64,000 nt of DNA from Lepidostoma basale (GCA_022606425.2 JAHDVF020000208.1:1288501-1352500); one strand, 5' to 3'; shown: positions 1 through 13,509, counted from the first letter of the stretch. Program-made: numbers and translations. Notes: a model not told the origin generated them from the sequence alone.

Positions 1-185
1 AATGAAAACGTCTGTATTCTAAAAGATTTTGTAGTTTGTGGGAATGATATGTTTCGCCTTTCTAAAGGCATTATCAAAATTTTGATTTACAGATTGGTCT
101 TTTGATAAAGTCCTAGAAAGGCAAAACCATTCATTTAAATAAATTATAATAAAACATCTTTAAAACAGACGTTTTCATTCGTTTT
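1..185. repeat. H2 foldback (hammerhead-like family), left of window
   Basis: Left arm AATGAAAACGTCTGT..., right arm ending ACAGACGTTTTCATTC. Each arm carries the motif GCCTTTCT..AAAGGC beside a GTTTCG/GAAAC element and ATGAT/CAT. The right arm continues to a terminal ACATCATTGTTCAA near 208-223. Confidence 0.65.
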
Positions 186-864
186 AATTATAAAATATGT
201 AGTTTTACATCATTGTTCAAAAAACAATTAAAAAATAAGTTTGTACGTGATTGAGACTTTAGAAATGAAATTTACATGAAAATATATTTTAAAACGAAAA
301 AAACTTTCGTTTATGCTGGTGTGAGTTATTAAGAAGAGCTAAAGTAGAGTGTGTACTGATGTATTTGGTTCAAAAATCTCACTCTGAACTTACTTTTCTT
401 AGTATTTTAATTTTAACAAAAAAATCTTTTGTAATTAAAAAAGTGGATTAGCTTATCTCAGTAATAATTGGTGATATAATAGAAAAACAAAGATTATTTG
501 TCCAGAAACTTATGTACCCTACTACATGACTTGAAACAACCTTTTGAATACAAAATTTTCTTATGAATTCCCGTTTTGTTGGGCAACCAATCAAAATCCT
601 TCACAAAGTTTTACTTCAGTATAAAGGGTATATCCTTCGGCCGGGTAAATCATTAAATAGCCTTTGAGTTTTAGAGATTGATTCTGAAAGGCCTCTTACA
701 TTATTAGTAATGGACAAATTCTCCAACGTTTCATTTACTAATGGACTTAAGGTGCTTTTCTGAATTTTGGCTTCGGTTTATCTGGCCAAAGTATACGTAT
801 GATATAAAGTATTTTAAATGTTTATCATATCGTATAAGTGGTATTTCAAAAGTATTATTAAGAA

Positions 865-1352
865 GTGTATGGAATGTATGGAAGTGAAGCATGGAACTGG
901 CAAAAGAAGGATGAAAGTAGAATAAATGCAGTAGAAATGAGATCTCTAAGACGAATGTATGGCAAATCTGTATATGGTAGAGTGACAAATGAAAGTATAA
1001 GAAGTGAATGTGGTGCGAATGAAAGTGTTATGAACAAAATAAGGAAAGGGTCATTAAGATGGTTTGGACACATGGAAAGAATGAGTGAAGACAGAATGGT
1101 AAAGAAGGTATATGTAAACGGCGTGAACGGAGCTAGAAATAGAGGAAGGCCGAGGAAAACGTGGCACGATCAAATCAATCAAATATTGAATGTCGGACAC
1201 GTGAGGAGTCGGAGAAATCGACGTGCGTGCATGACAAGATGTATGAATGTAGAGGAAGCGAGAGAAGTATGTCAGGACAGAACAGTGTGGCGTTCCATTC
1301 TTTCTGCCTACCCCTCCGGGGAGACGGCGTGATGGTTAGTTAGTTAGTTAGT
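865..1352 (+). mobile_element. LINE-A, 5'-truncated copy with target-site duplication
   Basis: C-terminal part of a non-LTR retrotransposon ORF, open from about 865 to the TGA at 1330-1332. Readable landmarks are GSEAWNWQKKDESRINAVE, SLRWFGHMERMSEDR, GRPRKTWHDQINQI and CQDRTVWRSILSAYPSGE. The stop is followed by only a few bases and then a (GTTA)n tail, a very short 3' UTR as in RTE-type LINEs. The 10-bp repeat TTATTAAGAA at 855-864 and 1353-1362 is a target-site duplication, so this is a simple 5'-truncated insertion. Clade assignment (RTE-like) is inference. Confidence 0.88.
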
Positions 1353-1362
1353 TTATTAAGAA

Positions 1363-3940
1363 CCAAGGGCTGAACTTTTTCCCTGTTAAGGATTAAATTA
1401 ATATCAATGACAATTTTATACTCATAAAAAAAAATGAAACACTTCGTATTTAACCACGGTATGGTTATTGTAATTAATTCCAACTAGTTTCGCTTGTACC
1501 CAAACTTCATAGGGGCAATATTATAACTTTAAATTTAAAGTGTTTTACTATTTTAGATATATAAAAAGTATAAAATGTCAGCTACAAAGTAAGTGCTTCA
1601 TATGAAAATTCAAAATGTTAAATAGTCCATTGTTTTGACCGAAACATTTTCTTAATTTTTAATTATATTTATATATACAATAACAGTTTAAAAGTATTAT
1701 AATTAATTTTTTTACTTTTAATGTAATAATACGAATGAGATATTAAAAACAAAGAACGATTCTGACGAATTATCTTATACATTATTACACATAATTGTAA
1801 TAAAAAGGAATTACAAAATCGTAAAAATAGTAATTGCCACCATTAAAAACCAATGAAGTGTTAGAAGCTTTTTTGTATTCATATTTCTAGAATTCTTCGC
1901 GGTGATGAGCAAAAGATCTTATAATTTTCTCCGGCATCTCTGGTTGATTCTGGGTTCAGGCTATTGGCATTTTACCACGATAAACTAGTACACTTATTTG
2001 TTTAAAAATAAAAGTTCTTAATAAAGCATTGAATCGATCAAACCAAATATCACCAACAGGTTTAAAAAAATAAATAAAACATTACCTTTTCAATAGTACC
2101 CTTGACATGATTTATCCATAATAATGCCATTATACTACTCACTAAAATGTATAATTATACGGCACAAATATTTTAAACGAAGCAATAAATAAAAATCTAT
2201 TAATAAAAATACAATCCATTGTAAAAAAGGTTATTCTTATGTCATTTTAATATATTATATCTTATTTTAACTAAGGTACACAATTAACATCCTGGACGGC
2301 CGGCGTTACCTTAATTAGTGCCTCCATATTCACAAGGACGCCATTCCGGTTTCCTTTTAATTATTTCAAGATAAGCGAGAATTTCAAATTACAAAACAAA
2401 CCACGTACAAACCCGACACGTGTAAACCGCGAGTGTGTGAAAATCATAAAAAGGAAAAAATGTAACATTGAATTATTCTTAAAAAAAGTTCACTGCAAAC
2501 ATGCTTTTTTACTCTGTGGCGGGTTCGTTATGTGCATCTTGAAACTTGAAACGCGGGGTTATGTTACATGGAGGGTATGAACGGTGAGTGAGGAAGCAGA
2601 AGACTTTTAAAACTTGGGACATTATTTATTGTATATAGTACCTAGTGTTAAATAGAGACATATTTATTACTGTCATCAATATGGTGTGCAAGCTAGATTT
2701 AAGAAACAACAGAAGATGGACTGCACCGTAGATACTACCCTACAGACAATATTTTCCTAGTGCGCCCGTGGGGTAATAAATTAATGAAAATTGTGCGCTT
2801 TAAGAAAGAATTATCAGATAAATAAATACAATACTTAACAGATAATTTTATTTCTACTATGACTTAAATCTTCTGGTTTGCCTACATTCAGGTTTTATGG
2901 CTATTTCTCATTTTTTTCTAGTGGTTTTCAAACTTATTTTTGTAGTTTTTTAAGATAAATATTTAAGTATAAAGCCAATAACATCAAGAAGCGGTAATAA
3001 CTTCATATTAGGAATACATTTTTATGCACAATAGATATAAATTTAAAATTAATGTATCAAAAGAGTAATTTAATTAATTTGAACATTATCAAAATATGTT
3101 ATAACCTGTATGTGTTAGTATTATAATATATTCGCATTTTACGTTAGGATATTCAAATTAATTTAGAAATAGAAGCAGGTACTAACCGTTAACAATTCCG
3201 TTTAATAATAATGTTTTCTACAACACGTAACAAGTGTCGTTTTTCACTGCGATGATCTCACTTGGTCTAACTAAGTTCTGAAATACGGCCCGTGTGTTGC
3301 TTAACATGGTAATTGAAGTCACCTTTCCTGACCACAAGGGAGAAATGAAAACCCTTCCGACCCTATCATTTATCTTTCATTTGGGCCATTAATTATGTAA
3401 AATATCATCCCTCCCGTCCTTCCCCCGTCCCACGCGGTGTCGCATGGCGCCCAGCGCCTCGCCAATCCTCATAAGTGCCACTAGCTGTATCTGAGCTTTG
3501 TGGTCGAGCTTCGAGCTTTCTTCGAGCGAATGATTTGGCCTTGCGAATGGTTTTACGTTACGAATTCTGCTTTTCGTAAAGCTTTGAAAGCTTCACGTTA
3601 TTGAACGATACCTCTAATGTTCTACAGCTTCTCGCAACTATTAACTCGAGAATAAAAATCTGAATCATCTGTTTAATGTTCACCGAAGAATTCAATAATA
3701 GTATTTATTTATAAATCGAAGTAAAAACAATTTATACTGAAATCAGACTCTAATGGTAAATGGAAACATTTAACTTATACCGATTTCAATCAATAAATTG
3801 CTAATATATCACCATACAAAGTTTTATAATTTTTCATAATGTATAACAAAAATATTCATAACAATGGAACGTAGATAAAATTATAATAATAGTAAAGGTC
3901 AATATATATCTTCACCAATTTTATAAATAAACCATATCGC
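1363..3940. other. no gene seen; AT-rich with one GC-richer island
   Basis: No exon or known element. 3400-3560 is GC-richer (CCCGTCCCACGCGGTGTCGC) and could be regulatory. AAGTGCTTCATATGAAAAT at 1590 resembles H6-associated tails. Confidence 0.4.
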
Positions 3941-3943
3941 TTT

Positions 3944-3988
3944 CCCGATGACAAAGGTGTAAAACTTTCGAAACATGTCGAGAAAAAT
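3944..3988 (+). repeat. H4-type single motif
   Basis: GATGACAAAGGTGTAAAACT and TTCGAAACATGTCGAG: GATGA core, AAAG/CTTT stem II, GAAA, ACATGT palindrome. Related to the foldback at 52526-52698. Confidence 0.5.
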
Positions 3989-4053
3989 ACACTCACAAGT
4001 GAAAATAGAAATCAAATGATTTTACTGAAATCTCTTGATGGAAGTTCATTTTA

Positions 4054-4396
4054 AATAATAATTAAATAAAACAATGTTTTTTAACTACTTCCACTTTTGT
4101 CTTTATTTAGACAGCGACCGGTTTCGCCAGGCTCGCTGGCATCGACAGACTGGTAACACTATTATAAACTTAGTCCTTTATATACATACAGATCAGTTTA
4201 CCACCCCTGTTCTGTATGTATATAAAGTGTATATAAATCATGTTTACCACCCCTGATCTGTATGTATATAAAGGACTAAGTTTATAATAGTGTTACCAGT
4301 CTGTCGATGCCAGCGAGCCTGGCGAAACCGGTCGCTGTCTAAATAAAGACAAAAGTGGATGTAGTTAAAAAACATCGTTTTATTTAATTATTATTG
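4054..4396. repeat. H1 foldback, arms about 142 nt
   Basis: Near-perfect inverted repeat (left 4055-4196, right 4254-4395). Each arm carries GCCAG-CGAGC-CTGGC stem II, GAAA and ACCGGT (plus-strand motif 4301-4333, minus-strand motif 4116-4148), pointing outward. The core reads CTGTCGA, one base off CTGANGA. The spacer contains a duplicated TTTACCACCCCTG unit. Confidence 0.8.
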
Positions 4397-4399
4397 AAA

Positions 4400-7010
4400 A
4401 TAGAAATGTTTTCATACATAATAAATTCACCGTCTCTAGATATAAGAACTTTTTAATAAATTCAAATTAAACAAACGTAGACAAGAATTTCAAATTGTAA
4501 ACATATTACCAAATCTATTTCTGGGTAGTCCCTCTCAATCTCGATCCATATATCCTCGCGACATCGAGATTAACACCCGAAGTGACAGTTCCAAATGGTA
4601 GGAAACAATTGTCCTCCTCCCGGGGCAGGTGGGGCACGGAGAGGGAGGGTGACGAGGGATGACAACTCTTGGAGGGGATAATTAACCGCTGGGCAGGTCT
4701 TGGCTCCTGGCAGCCTACTTCTTCAGGATTACTGCCACGAGAATTCTAACAAAGCTTAGCTCTAGTTCTCCTTAGAATTTTGCATTCTGTTATTTTCTGT
4801 GACGTTTAACTTTGTCTATCCCATACCTGTAATTCACATTTATATGACGTTCATATTATCATATTTGGTTTCTCTTTCTATCATTTTTTCATTTTTTGAA
4901 CAATGACGATTCGAAAACGTCTCTTTTCTGTTTATCGAATGATTGAACTCAATTCCGAGTTTTAATCTATAAGAACAGCGTTATGCTAACTCGACCCAGG
5001 CCCATACACACTTCAATAAAAAAATATCCATTGGTGATTTTATCAATATTATATTTCTATTGTATGATTAAATTGAATTCATAAACAGCCTTATAAAACA
5101 TAACAAAAAATGATCTTCAACATATTAATAATAAATACTATCTAATCATAAACCAAAGTAAAATTAAATATGAGCAATGCTTACTTTGCAAAAGCTACTA
5201 ATTAATACAAACATTGTTTCAAACAAAACAATGCTACATTTATAGTGTAAGATTTTTGCTAACAGCAAAATATTCTACCCTGTATTTGAACGTAAGTATG
5301 ACAAACAGACTCTACCGTGTATTGTGAAAAATGATATAATATTATATAGGTATAATAAGCTGAAGCCTGCGCCGAGCTCCCGACACATTACGTATGGTAA
5401 TGATATTTTCCCACGAAAATACTCGGGACGAAACAGGGTACTTTTATCAAATTGGATCGATAGTTAATTTTATTTGTTACTCGCATGAATCCACTAAATG
5501 TAGATGAAAGCCCCCTCGCCCGCGAGGTACCCGGGTCCCGGCGAGGGCAGGAGCGGGCGAGAAGTAAATAAGTACGTACAGCTTGACACTTGCCCTGGGA
5601 ATGCGAGCAGATGCCTCGCAACAAGAAACTTTTTACCAACACGTAATTTGTCATTATACTTCTTAAGAGGATATTCCTATAACAGCGACTCCGAACTCCG
5701 GTATTTCGACAGCTTGTTTTCGTAAACTCCGGAGCTTAGAAATAGAAAATGTTTTTTCAAGAGACGGCTTGTACTTTGTCGGAGTTCTGTTTAATAAAGG
5801 TCTTGAGTTTGTTTGCGCTATCGGTAACGAGCCATCAATCACCTTCGCATTCTATTTGTTTTATAATAGCGATATCAAAAATATTTATTTTCTCTGCCTT
5901 CCGAATACGTCACATTAAACAATGGCCGCTTTATTCATACTCGTGCGAGTATAAATTACATTATAATTTCGTGAGAGACCTTCACGTAATACGGATTTAA
6001 GCACATCATTCCTCAATAATTCAAGCGTACAGGTGTCTCTTCGCGTCGGAGAGCGGAACAGTTAGCGAGTAGTCGTTTTGTAAAACAGAATATTTCAAGT
6101 GGAAACTAGGAGCACCTGCTGTGTCAGCGAGGGATGATTTAATATGAAGCTACGTACGCCCGTCTACCGCTCGTAGGGCTGTAGGAAGCGCCACACAGAG
6201 ATTCCTTTTATTTTGATTCGACGATAAAAACTTGCTAACGAATCTTCGAATATTAATGACAAGATAGTCATTAATATTCGAATGACAAGATAGTCATAAT
6301 ATATTAATAATAATATTTATAAATTAATTAATTTGTAAAACGTTAACAGTATTTCTTTGTGTATAAAAAAAAAGAGTTTATATCTTCATTTTGAAAATAA
6401 TATACTCTTTAAAAAAATTACAAAAGTTGTAATAACCAAATTAATTCTTAGTCCAAACACAGTGTTGTTGAAATACAAATAAATATTCAAAATTATTGAA
6501 AATACGAATTTCTAATTTAGGACTTATGACACCCGACCAAATGGAAAACAAAGTATGCGAATACCCAAACCAAGATAGATAGGCTCTTGGAGTTTTAAAT
6601 TACTGATTGCGGGCGATGGACCGGGGAAGTGGAGAAAATTCGGAAGGACGCCAATATAATATATAATAAATTGTATAATTTATAGAGCGCCATTTTTATG
6701 AATTAATCATCTCAAAGGCGCCGCAGAAAAAGCTCCGTTTCATGAACTCGTTAAAAATAAACATATTTAAACATGAAAACCGTTCAACATGGCTTATTTT
6801 GTATCCTTTTGGTGGATTTCAGCCAAAAGAGCTCTACTCTACAAGCAACTACAAGCCAAGGCTCATAGTAGTTTGTAGTACCACAGATGATGATGGCGAT
6901 GAGATATTGCCTGGTTGCCAATGCGCCATTGTATTCGTCAACATAAAATCTCATTACTTTCTAATGAAATTACTTTATTTGAAGTGTAGCATTATAAAAG
7001 TGATTTAAAA
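4400..7010. other. no gene seen; GC-richer islands
   Basis: Islands at about 4500-4740, 5360-5640 (CCCCCTCGCCCGCGAGGTAC) and 6020-6190 stand out from AT-rich flanks. Short open frames over them match nothing recognised. A near-duplicate ATTAATATTCGAATGACAAG pair lies at 6250-6295. Confidence 0.35.
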
Positions 7011-7011
7011 T

Positions 7012-7392
7012 TATAAATCTGTATATGATAGAGTGTGAAATGCAAGTATAAGAAATGAATGTGGTGCGAATGGAAGTGTTATGAACGAACAAAATAATGA
7101 AAGGGTCATTAAGATGGTTTGGACACATGGAAAGAATATGGTGAAGAAGGTATATGTAAACGGCGTGAACGGAGCTAGAAATAGAGGAAGACCGAGGAAA
7201 TCGATCAAATCTAACAAATATTAAATGTCGGTCACTTGAGGAGTCGGAGAAATCGACGTGCGTGCATGACAAGATGTATGAATGTAGAGGAATCGAGAGA
7301 AGTATGTCAGGACAGAACAGTGTGGCGTTCCAATCTTTCTGCCTACCCCTCCGGAGAGACGGCGTGATGGTTAGTTAGTTAGTTTTTTTTAA
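7012..7392 (+). pseudogene. LINE-A fragment, frameshifted
   Basis: Matches LINE-A from KSVYDRV to the 3' tail, with frameshifts and stops (the RWFGH region is broken, but NGVNGARNRGRPRK and the 3' end CTACCCCTCCGGAGAGACGG are intact). Ends in TTAGTTAGTTAG. Confidence 0.85.
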
Positions 7393-10200
7393 TTATTTTT
7401 TACAGAGATATTTTTATGCTTCAAAATAACGATATGTTTAATTACAGGGTTTCATCAGCGCATTTTTGAAATTATTTCTCGAGTTCACATGAAACAGTTC
7501 ACCGTGCGTCGGGCCGCCTCCGCCCCGCATCCAATAGACGTTTTTAAATATCATATTTAGGGAGTCCGCCCGAATCGCTAGCGGTGGACTGGCCCGTATT
7601 AAAATGCTACATTCATTATACATGAAATACGATATTTACGGAACCGTATGTAGGTTAGGTCTTATGTGGGTCCGGAGGTATGAGGGAACGGAGGGAACAT
7701 GTTATTATTTATTTATCATACGAAGTCGTATTCAATTTTTATACTCGTATTAGATTCACGCTGAACGCTATCGTATGCTGGCCACGAAATATGATCTTAA
7801 TTTGTATTTTAATTTCTAGACGTATCTAGTGTTATTTGTTACCAATTATAATCATTAAATAATAATCGACTTATAATGCATTTTCTTTCTAATACAATAG
7901 TCAATTGAAAATTAATATTGTTTATGGGTATGAATTAGTCAAAAAATACATCAAATTAACATAATTATTGAATTACTCGTAATAAGCGGTTTGAAGACAA
8001 CGAAAAACAATTAAAATTTTACCAAAAATTCAACGCAATATCTTGATGATCTTTTAGTAGCAGAACTTTGTATAATTTAAGAATAAAAACGTACTGCCGT
8101 TTATAAATATACATTATATATTATATAAACAGTGGAACATTTTAATTTTTAAATGATAAATACAGATACAGCACACTTTGTTTTCGTTCGTTTTAACATT
8201 TCAATTTTAATCTCCAAAGTCTGGCGCGTAACAATGGATATTAATTTTGCAAGGGCCTCCTTAGAAAAATACTGAACAGCGCTTTATCCGCTTTCAATGA
8301 ATTTTTGAAGAGCTGAATACACCACAATTTCGACAAGATGACGGTGGCTTAAAGCATGATTGCGGGAGTACAACGGCGTCCATTAAATGCCTCCAGTTAT
8401 TTGCATCATCATTCAACCGCCCTCCGCCAGGGGGGGCGCCCGGGGCGTCTGCTCAAATAATGAAGTAAACATGTAGGAGAAGCGACAGAAACAATCGATA
8501 GTCAATGGCTCCTTCAGACCTCGCTCGGCTTCTCAGCACCTCCGATTTACAGCGCGAGCGAACCTTTAACCATCTGCGAAATGAAGACAATTTAACCCTT
8601 ATTATTTTGTCAGACCTTCGTTCCAGCTCTCATGTTTCAACAAAAAGCTTTTCGAGCCATTACTAGATTAGTTGCACGTAATAATTTCTTTTTACTCGCG
8701 AATATGCAGACACAATAATTTACTTTTGTTGTGTTGGAAATGGCAACTGACTGTTCTCATGCAATTCAGTGTAATGACATATCACGTGGCTACACGACAT
8801 TTCTTTGCAAAGAACTCGTCTGGGCTATGTCTCAATGATATACCAAGAATACCTACATAAAAAGTGATTCGTTTTTTTCTATTCATATTTTTTTTAAATA
8901 CATTGGTATTTATGACAGTTCATGACAAATTTTTTTAACGGTGGGTATTTTACCTAAAGTAAACAATAATTTAGAAATGGTAGCAACAATTATCGCTAGA
9001 TTTGTCCATAAGTTTGGTTAAAATAATAATGGGTTTGTTCTTGTTTTTTTCTATGGATTAGAGCACTGCTTTTTCCGCTTGAATTAATTTTTTGAACATC
9101 TTAATAAGCTGCTGTACATTCATCATCGGCAGAGCGATACTAAGGTTTTAATCATTCTTCCTAATAAAACAATATAATATATTTGAAAATTTTCTAGTAA
9201 AATTTTCTTATAAATGGAGAAAAAAACTATGTTTTAATTCACAAAAAACATAATAATTCAATTCCACAGGGTTCACTTTTAATGTTTATCAAAAAATGAC
9301 AAAGTGTTTTTGTTACCATACTTGAATGTTTAAGCGACAATGTTCGACAACGACACTCAAAGATAGTTTAACAATAGTATTTTTCTACGGGTCGTACTTA
9401 TTTTAATTAATATTATTTTATTATCAAAGAACATAACAACATCACCATTTTATGTTTAACGGATCTAAAATTTACAGTATTAAATTACTTAGCACCGAAA
9501 ATATGTATCACTGCATTGCTGTTCAAAATTTGTGGTCTCAAAAAGCCCATTAGCTCCGTAAGTGGTTTAACGTGGTGGGAATATCATGTATATAGGAGTA
9601 CCAATATAACGTAATAGGATCACATCGATAGTCTTCAAAGCCTAATAAAAATAAAATGTTGGCATCCTGGCAACTTTATAAAACGTAACATTCGTTCTAT
9701 AAGTTGCGTGCTCAAGATTTTTCTGGTATTACCTTCCTCTACCCTTCCCTCTTTGCGAAATCCGTAGAGATAAAAAAGGCTGTAACAAAATCAATAACTT
9801 TATATTGTTAGAAAATAAAGGGATTGACAATGCGGAACGGTATTGGTAAAAGGTTATTGCGGGGGTGCCAGAGGGGGCGGCTTCGCGAAAATCGTTTTCA
9901 GAGGTTAATGGGAAAATGTCAACTGTTGATATTTTGACACGTGATTTAATCCGTGGCCGCCGCTCGGTCCTCCGTCACGTAGATTGAGCTAAATGAAAAC
10001 GCTTACATGGCGCATTTAATTCTCGCGCGCTCTTTCTATATAAGCGCCTACTCGTGAAATGTCAGTAACAAGGATTTGGGTAATTATTATCTTTGTATTC
10101 TGATGACTCGGTGCTACATAATCATAACGTCATTTTTGGCAGCGGATTAAAAAAACGTTTTTTTAATTGAGATGTTTTCGTTCATTATTAATAATATGCA
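7393..10200. other. no gene seen
   Basis: Mostly AT-rich. GC-richer patches at 7495-7590, 8390-8570 and 9830-9980 have no coding signal that I can support. Confidence 0.35.
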
Positions 10201-10204
10201 GAAA

Positions 10205-10425
10205 ATAATTTGGACACATTGAGAGAATGAATGAAGAAACAATGTAAAAAAAACAAGAAATGGAGATAGATTGAGGAAAATGTGGCACGATCAAATTAAT
10301 CAAAAATAAAATGTCGGCCACTTAAAGGGTCGGAGTAAACGAAGTGCGTATATGACACGATATAGGAATGTTGAGGATCGAGAAAAATATGCTAGGAAAG
10401 AACAGTTTGGCGGTTTAAAAAAATA
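10205..10425 (+). pseudogene. LINE-A fragment, heavily decayed
   Basis: Recognisable pieces in shifting frames: GHIERMNEE, WHDQINQ-like sequence at 10282, and a CQDR-like segment near 10390. No tail remains. Confidence 0.65.
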
Positions 10426-10469
10426 CCATCCTTGTTTCATATAAAAGAAATATGTAGTTTATTATAATA

Positions 10470-10689
10470 AATAATAATTAAATAAAACGATGTTTTTTAA
10501 CTACTTCCACTTTTGTCTTTATTTAGACAGCGACCGGTTTCGCCAGGCTCGCTGGCATCGACAGACTGGTCGCCATACTCTACATATGACCAGTCTGTCG
10601 ATGCCAGCGAGCCTGGCGAAACCGGTCGCTGTCTAAATAAAGACAAAAGTGGAAGTAGTTAAAAAACATCGTTTTATTTAATTATTATT
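10470..10689. repeat. H1 foldback, arms about 101 nt, identical
   Basis: Arms start AATAATAATTAAATAAAAC and carry the same H1 motif as at 4.1 kb; the loop is only about 17 nt. No arm-to-arm difference was noticed, implying recent origin or gene conversion. Flank CTTCCATCAAGAGATTTCAG at 10700 also occurs beside the 4.1-kb copy. Confidence 0.85.
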
Positions 10690-10747
10690 TAAAATGAACT
10701 TCCATCAAGAGATTTCAGTAAAATCATTTGATTATATTATAATAAAG

Positions 10748-10905
10748 GTTGGTCATGTTAGAAGTCGAAATAATCGACGTGCTTATATGACTCTTTGTAT
10801 GAATGTGGAGGACGCTAGAGAGGTGTGTCAGGATAGATTAATGTGGTGGTCTATTCTTTCTGCCTACCACTGCGGAGAAACAGTGTGATGGTTTCATTGT
10901 TTGTT
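10748..10905 (+). pseudogene. LINE-A 3'-end fragment
   Basis: Open frame reads VGHVRSRNNRRAYMTLCMNV, then EDAREVCQDRLMWWSILSA, ending at TGA 10886-10888. It sits just right of the H1 foldback at 10470-10689. Confidence 0.8.
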
Positions 10906-11829
10906 ATAATTAAGGTAGGGCTTACTTGCTTTTGTTAATTTGGCATTTTTTCAATCAAATATTTATTTGAATAAAAAATATATGCTAGCTAAAACTGATC
11001 CAAATACTAAAATCTTGTATTTTTAAAACTGTGACTTTGTCCTAACTCACATTCACATAGTAATCTATATAATCTGCCAATACATTAATGATACATTGTG
11101 AATCTTGTAGAATTAAGAATGTTTCTCGAGGTGAAGTTTATTACAAAAACGGCGCCAAAGGAATTAGTGTAAATTACTGTGAATGGGTTAAAATCCATGT
11201 GTCGCGCGTGTATGTTTTAACGAAATAATTAAGAATATATTTCGCATGTGATGGAATATTACACAAAATGAGAGTGCGGGTCGCGCAGATCAGATATTTA
11301 ATAACATGGCATATTTCAAATAAGCTGTCACTGAGTGCTAACGGGAAACGGGTAAATCCGTAATAACGACACCAACCCAAACCTTCCCCGCTCACCCCTC
11401 AGCTTTTGCCATCCCTCGCGCGGGGAGAGTATGGCGCCCAACGTGGGGCTACTCCACGAAACCCCAGAAATATCGTCATTACACTAACATACGTCATCCA
11501 AACTCTATTAGGACTCTGGGTTTGTGCGGATGTATTAAAAATAATCGTTACTTTTGATAGCCATCATTATAATTAGGAAAACTGTTAATGTTGGCGCTTA
11601 CTCGGGTAAACGGGGATTTAAAATGTATTTTATGTGTTTTTAAACCATGAAGACTCATTTTTGCGCATATTTATAAAACTTTTTTTTAATCGTAACTTAA
11701 ATTACATTGATCTGAAGAAGTTCTGTAAGTATAAATCTGAGCCGAAAAAATTCATTGAGAATATTGTTTGATTTCGAAAAACTTCTTTTTATCCGGATTT
11801 TTCATATAAATCTGAGAAATGGTCTATGG

Positions 11830-12141
11830 CAGCGGTTCTCAAACTTTTTTGACGTCGAAACCCTTTTGAAATACTTCATATTTTACCTAGCTCTATAATA
11901 GGTACAACTTTTATGACCATTTTTTAATTATTATATAATCATTTAATGAAAATCATACAAAAATTGGTACATTATATACTATTGACATCTGCAACAGTAT
12001 ACAAAAGATCACACAGTAATACTAGTTTTGTTTGATCCTAGCAGTATTGTAGATTTATTTATGCTGCTTGTCGTGGTGGAGCACTAGCAGAGGCCTTGCG
12101 GAGCCAAAGGGCTCCCCGGAGCACATTTTTAAGAACCGCTG
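11830..12141. mobile_element. hAT-type MITE
   Basis: Terminal inverted repeats CAGCGGTTCTCAAAC (left) and, reversed from the right end, CAGCGGTTCTTAAAA, the classic hAT ending. Imperfect 8-bp flanks GTCTATGG and GGTTAGGG fit a decayed target-site duplication. No coding capacity. Confidence 0.78.
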
Positions 12142-12424
12142 GGTTAGGGGAAAGAACGTTTCGTTTCTAATTCAGGGGAGTTGGTTTTATTCATTTATAT
12201 TGTAGATACGACCCATTTCGTCCTCCATAATAAAGAGCCTTCATCATTTTAAATATTTCGGTTTTTTTATTACTATTATTAATAAAATACCATAATAGAT
12301 AAAGGGGATACGAATCACGAGTCTTATTGTCCCATATATTAATTAATTATTTTTACTACAGTAGCCATCGTAAAAATTGTGAAGATTTTATTAATTTTAA
12401 TAACTTTTACACTTTTCTCTTATT

Positions 12425-12840
12425 ACACGAACTAAAAAAACTAACTAACAAACTAACCATCACGCCGTCTCCCCGAAGGGGTAGGCAGAAAGAATGGACT
12501 GCCACACTTTTCTTTCCTGACATATTTCTCTCGCTTCCTCAACATTCATACATCGTGTCATGCACTCGCGTCGATTTCTCTGACTCCTCACATGGCCGAC
12601 ATTCAATATTTGATTTATTTGATCGTGCCACGTTTTCCTCGGTCTTCCTCTTTTTCTGGTTCCGTTTACATCATTTACATTTAATTTTTTACCATTATTT
12701 CTTCATTCATTCTTTCCATATGTCCAAACCATCTTAATGACCCTTTTATTATTTTGTTCATAACACCATCATTCGCACCGCATGCACTTCTTATATTTTC
12801 ATTCGACACTCTATCATACACATAGTATTCACATTTGCAC
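12425..12840 (-). pseudogene. LINE-A fragment
   Basis: Minus-strand LINE-A: tail CTAACTAAC at the left, then the reversed 3' end (CATCACGCCGTCTCCCCG), CMNVEEARE, GHVRSR and RWFGHMER regions, with indels. 5' end near 12840. Confidence 0.82.
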
Positions 12841-13509
12841 GAACTGTTTTACTTATTCATTATATTTTAGTATATCAGTAAAAAATTAATTTCTCGTTTC
12901 ACAAATAAGTTAATAAAATTACGTTTATTTAATACTACATGGTATTTGCTTATTATGGAAAGTATAAAAATAGATATGCACATGAACATTTAGAATGCAA
13001 GAAATTTTACAATACAAACCAATCCGACAGCTTAGAGTATGTCGTGTTTATAAATTTACTTAGATCTCTGAACTAATCGAAAGCAAACACGGTAGTTTCC
13101 TCGGTACTGTTGCACGCCTGAATAAATGATAATCTCCCTTGGCCCCCTCAGCCGTTCTAACAGAAGTTAGTAATTGTTTTAACTGTCAACAAGCTTAAAT
13201 AGTAATAATGTTGCGACTCCCCGCCAGGGCGCGGGGCTCGGTACGCGGGGTACCTACCCAGCGCCGTGCCTCGGGCCTGATTGAACTAATTCCAAATGGC
13301 CGACACAATCGTAACACGATAGACAAGTTTATTTTCCGTACCTAATAGACTCCTTCATTAAAATTTTAAAATATCATTCAAATGATTCCAATTATCCCGC
13401 GCAGTAAGTTCTCTTTGGTGAAAAATTGTATACTTGTCACGAAATGTTTACGTGTATATACTCGGATATTGACAATTTTACATTTTATTGCACGTATAAT
13501 AGTAAGAAA

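Noticed and set aside
1336..1352. (TTAG)n taken as insect telomeric repeat
   Set aside because: Insect telomeres use TTAGG. These tetramers lie exactly at LINE-A 3' ends, inside target-site duplications.
4116..4340. H1 copies as active hammerheads
   Set aside because: The core reads CTGTCGA (A6 changed) in both arms, so activity is unlikely although stem II, GAAA and ACCGGT are intact.
12327..12737. 136-codon plus-strand frame
   Set aside because: It is the antisense of a minus-strand LINE-A fragment; the sequence matches reversed LINE-A landmarks.
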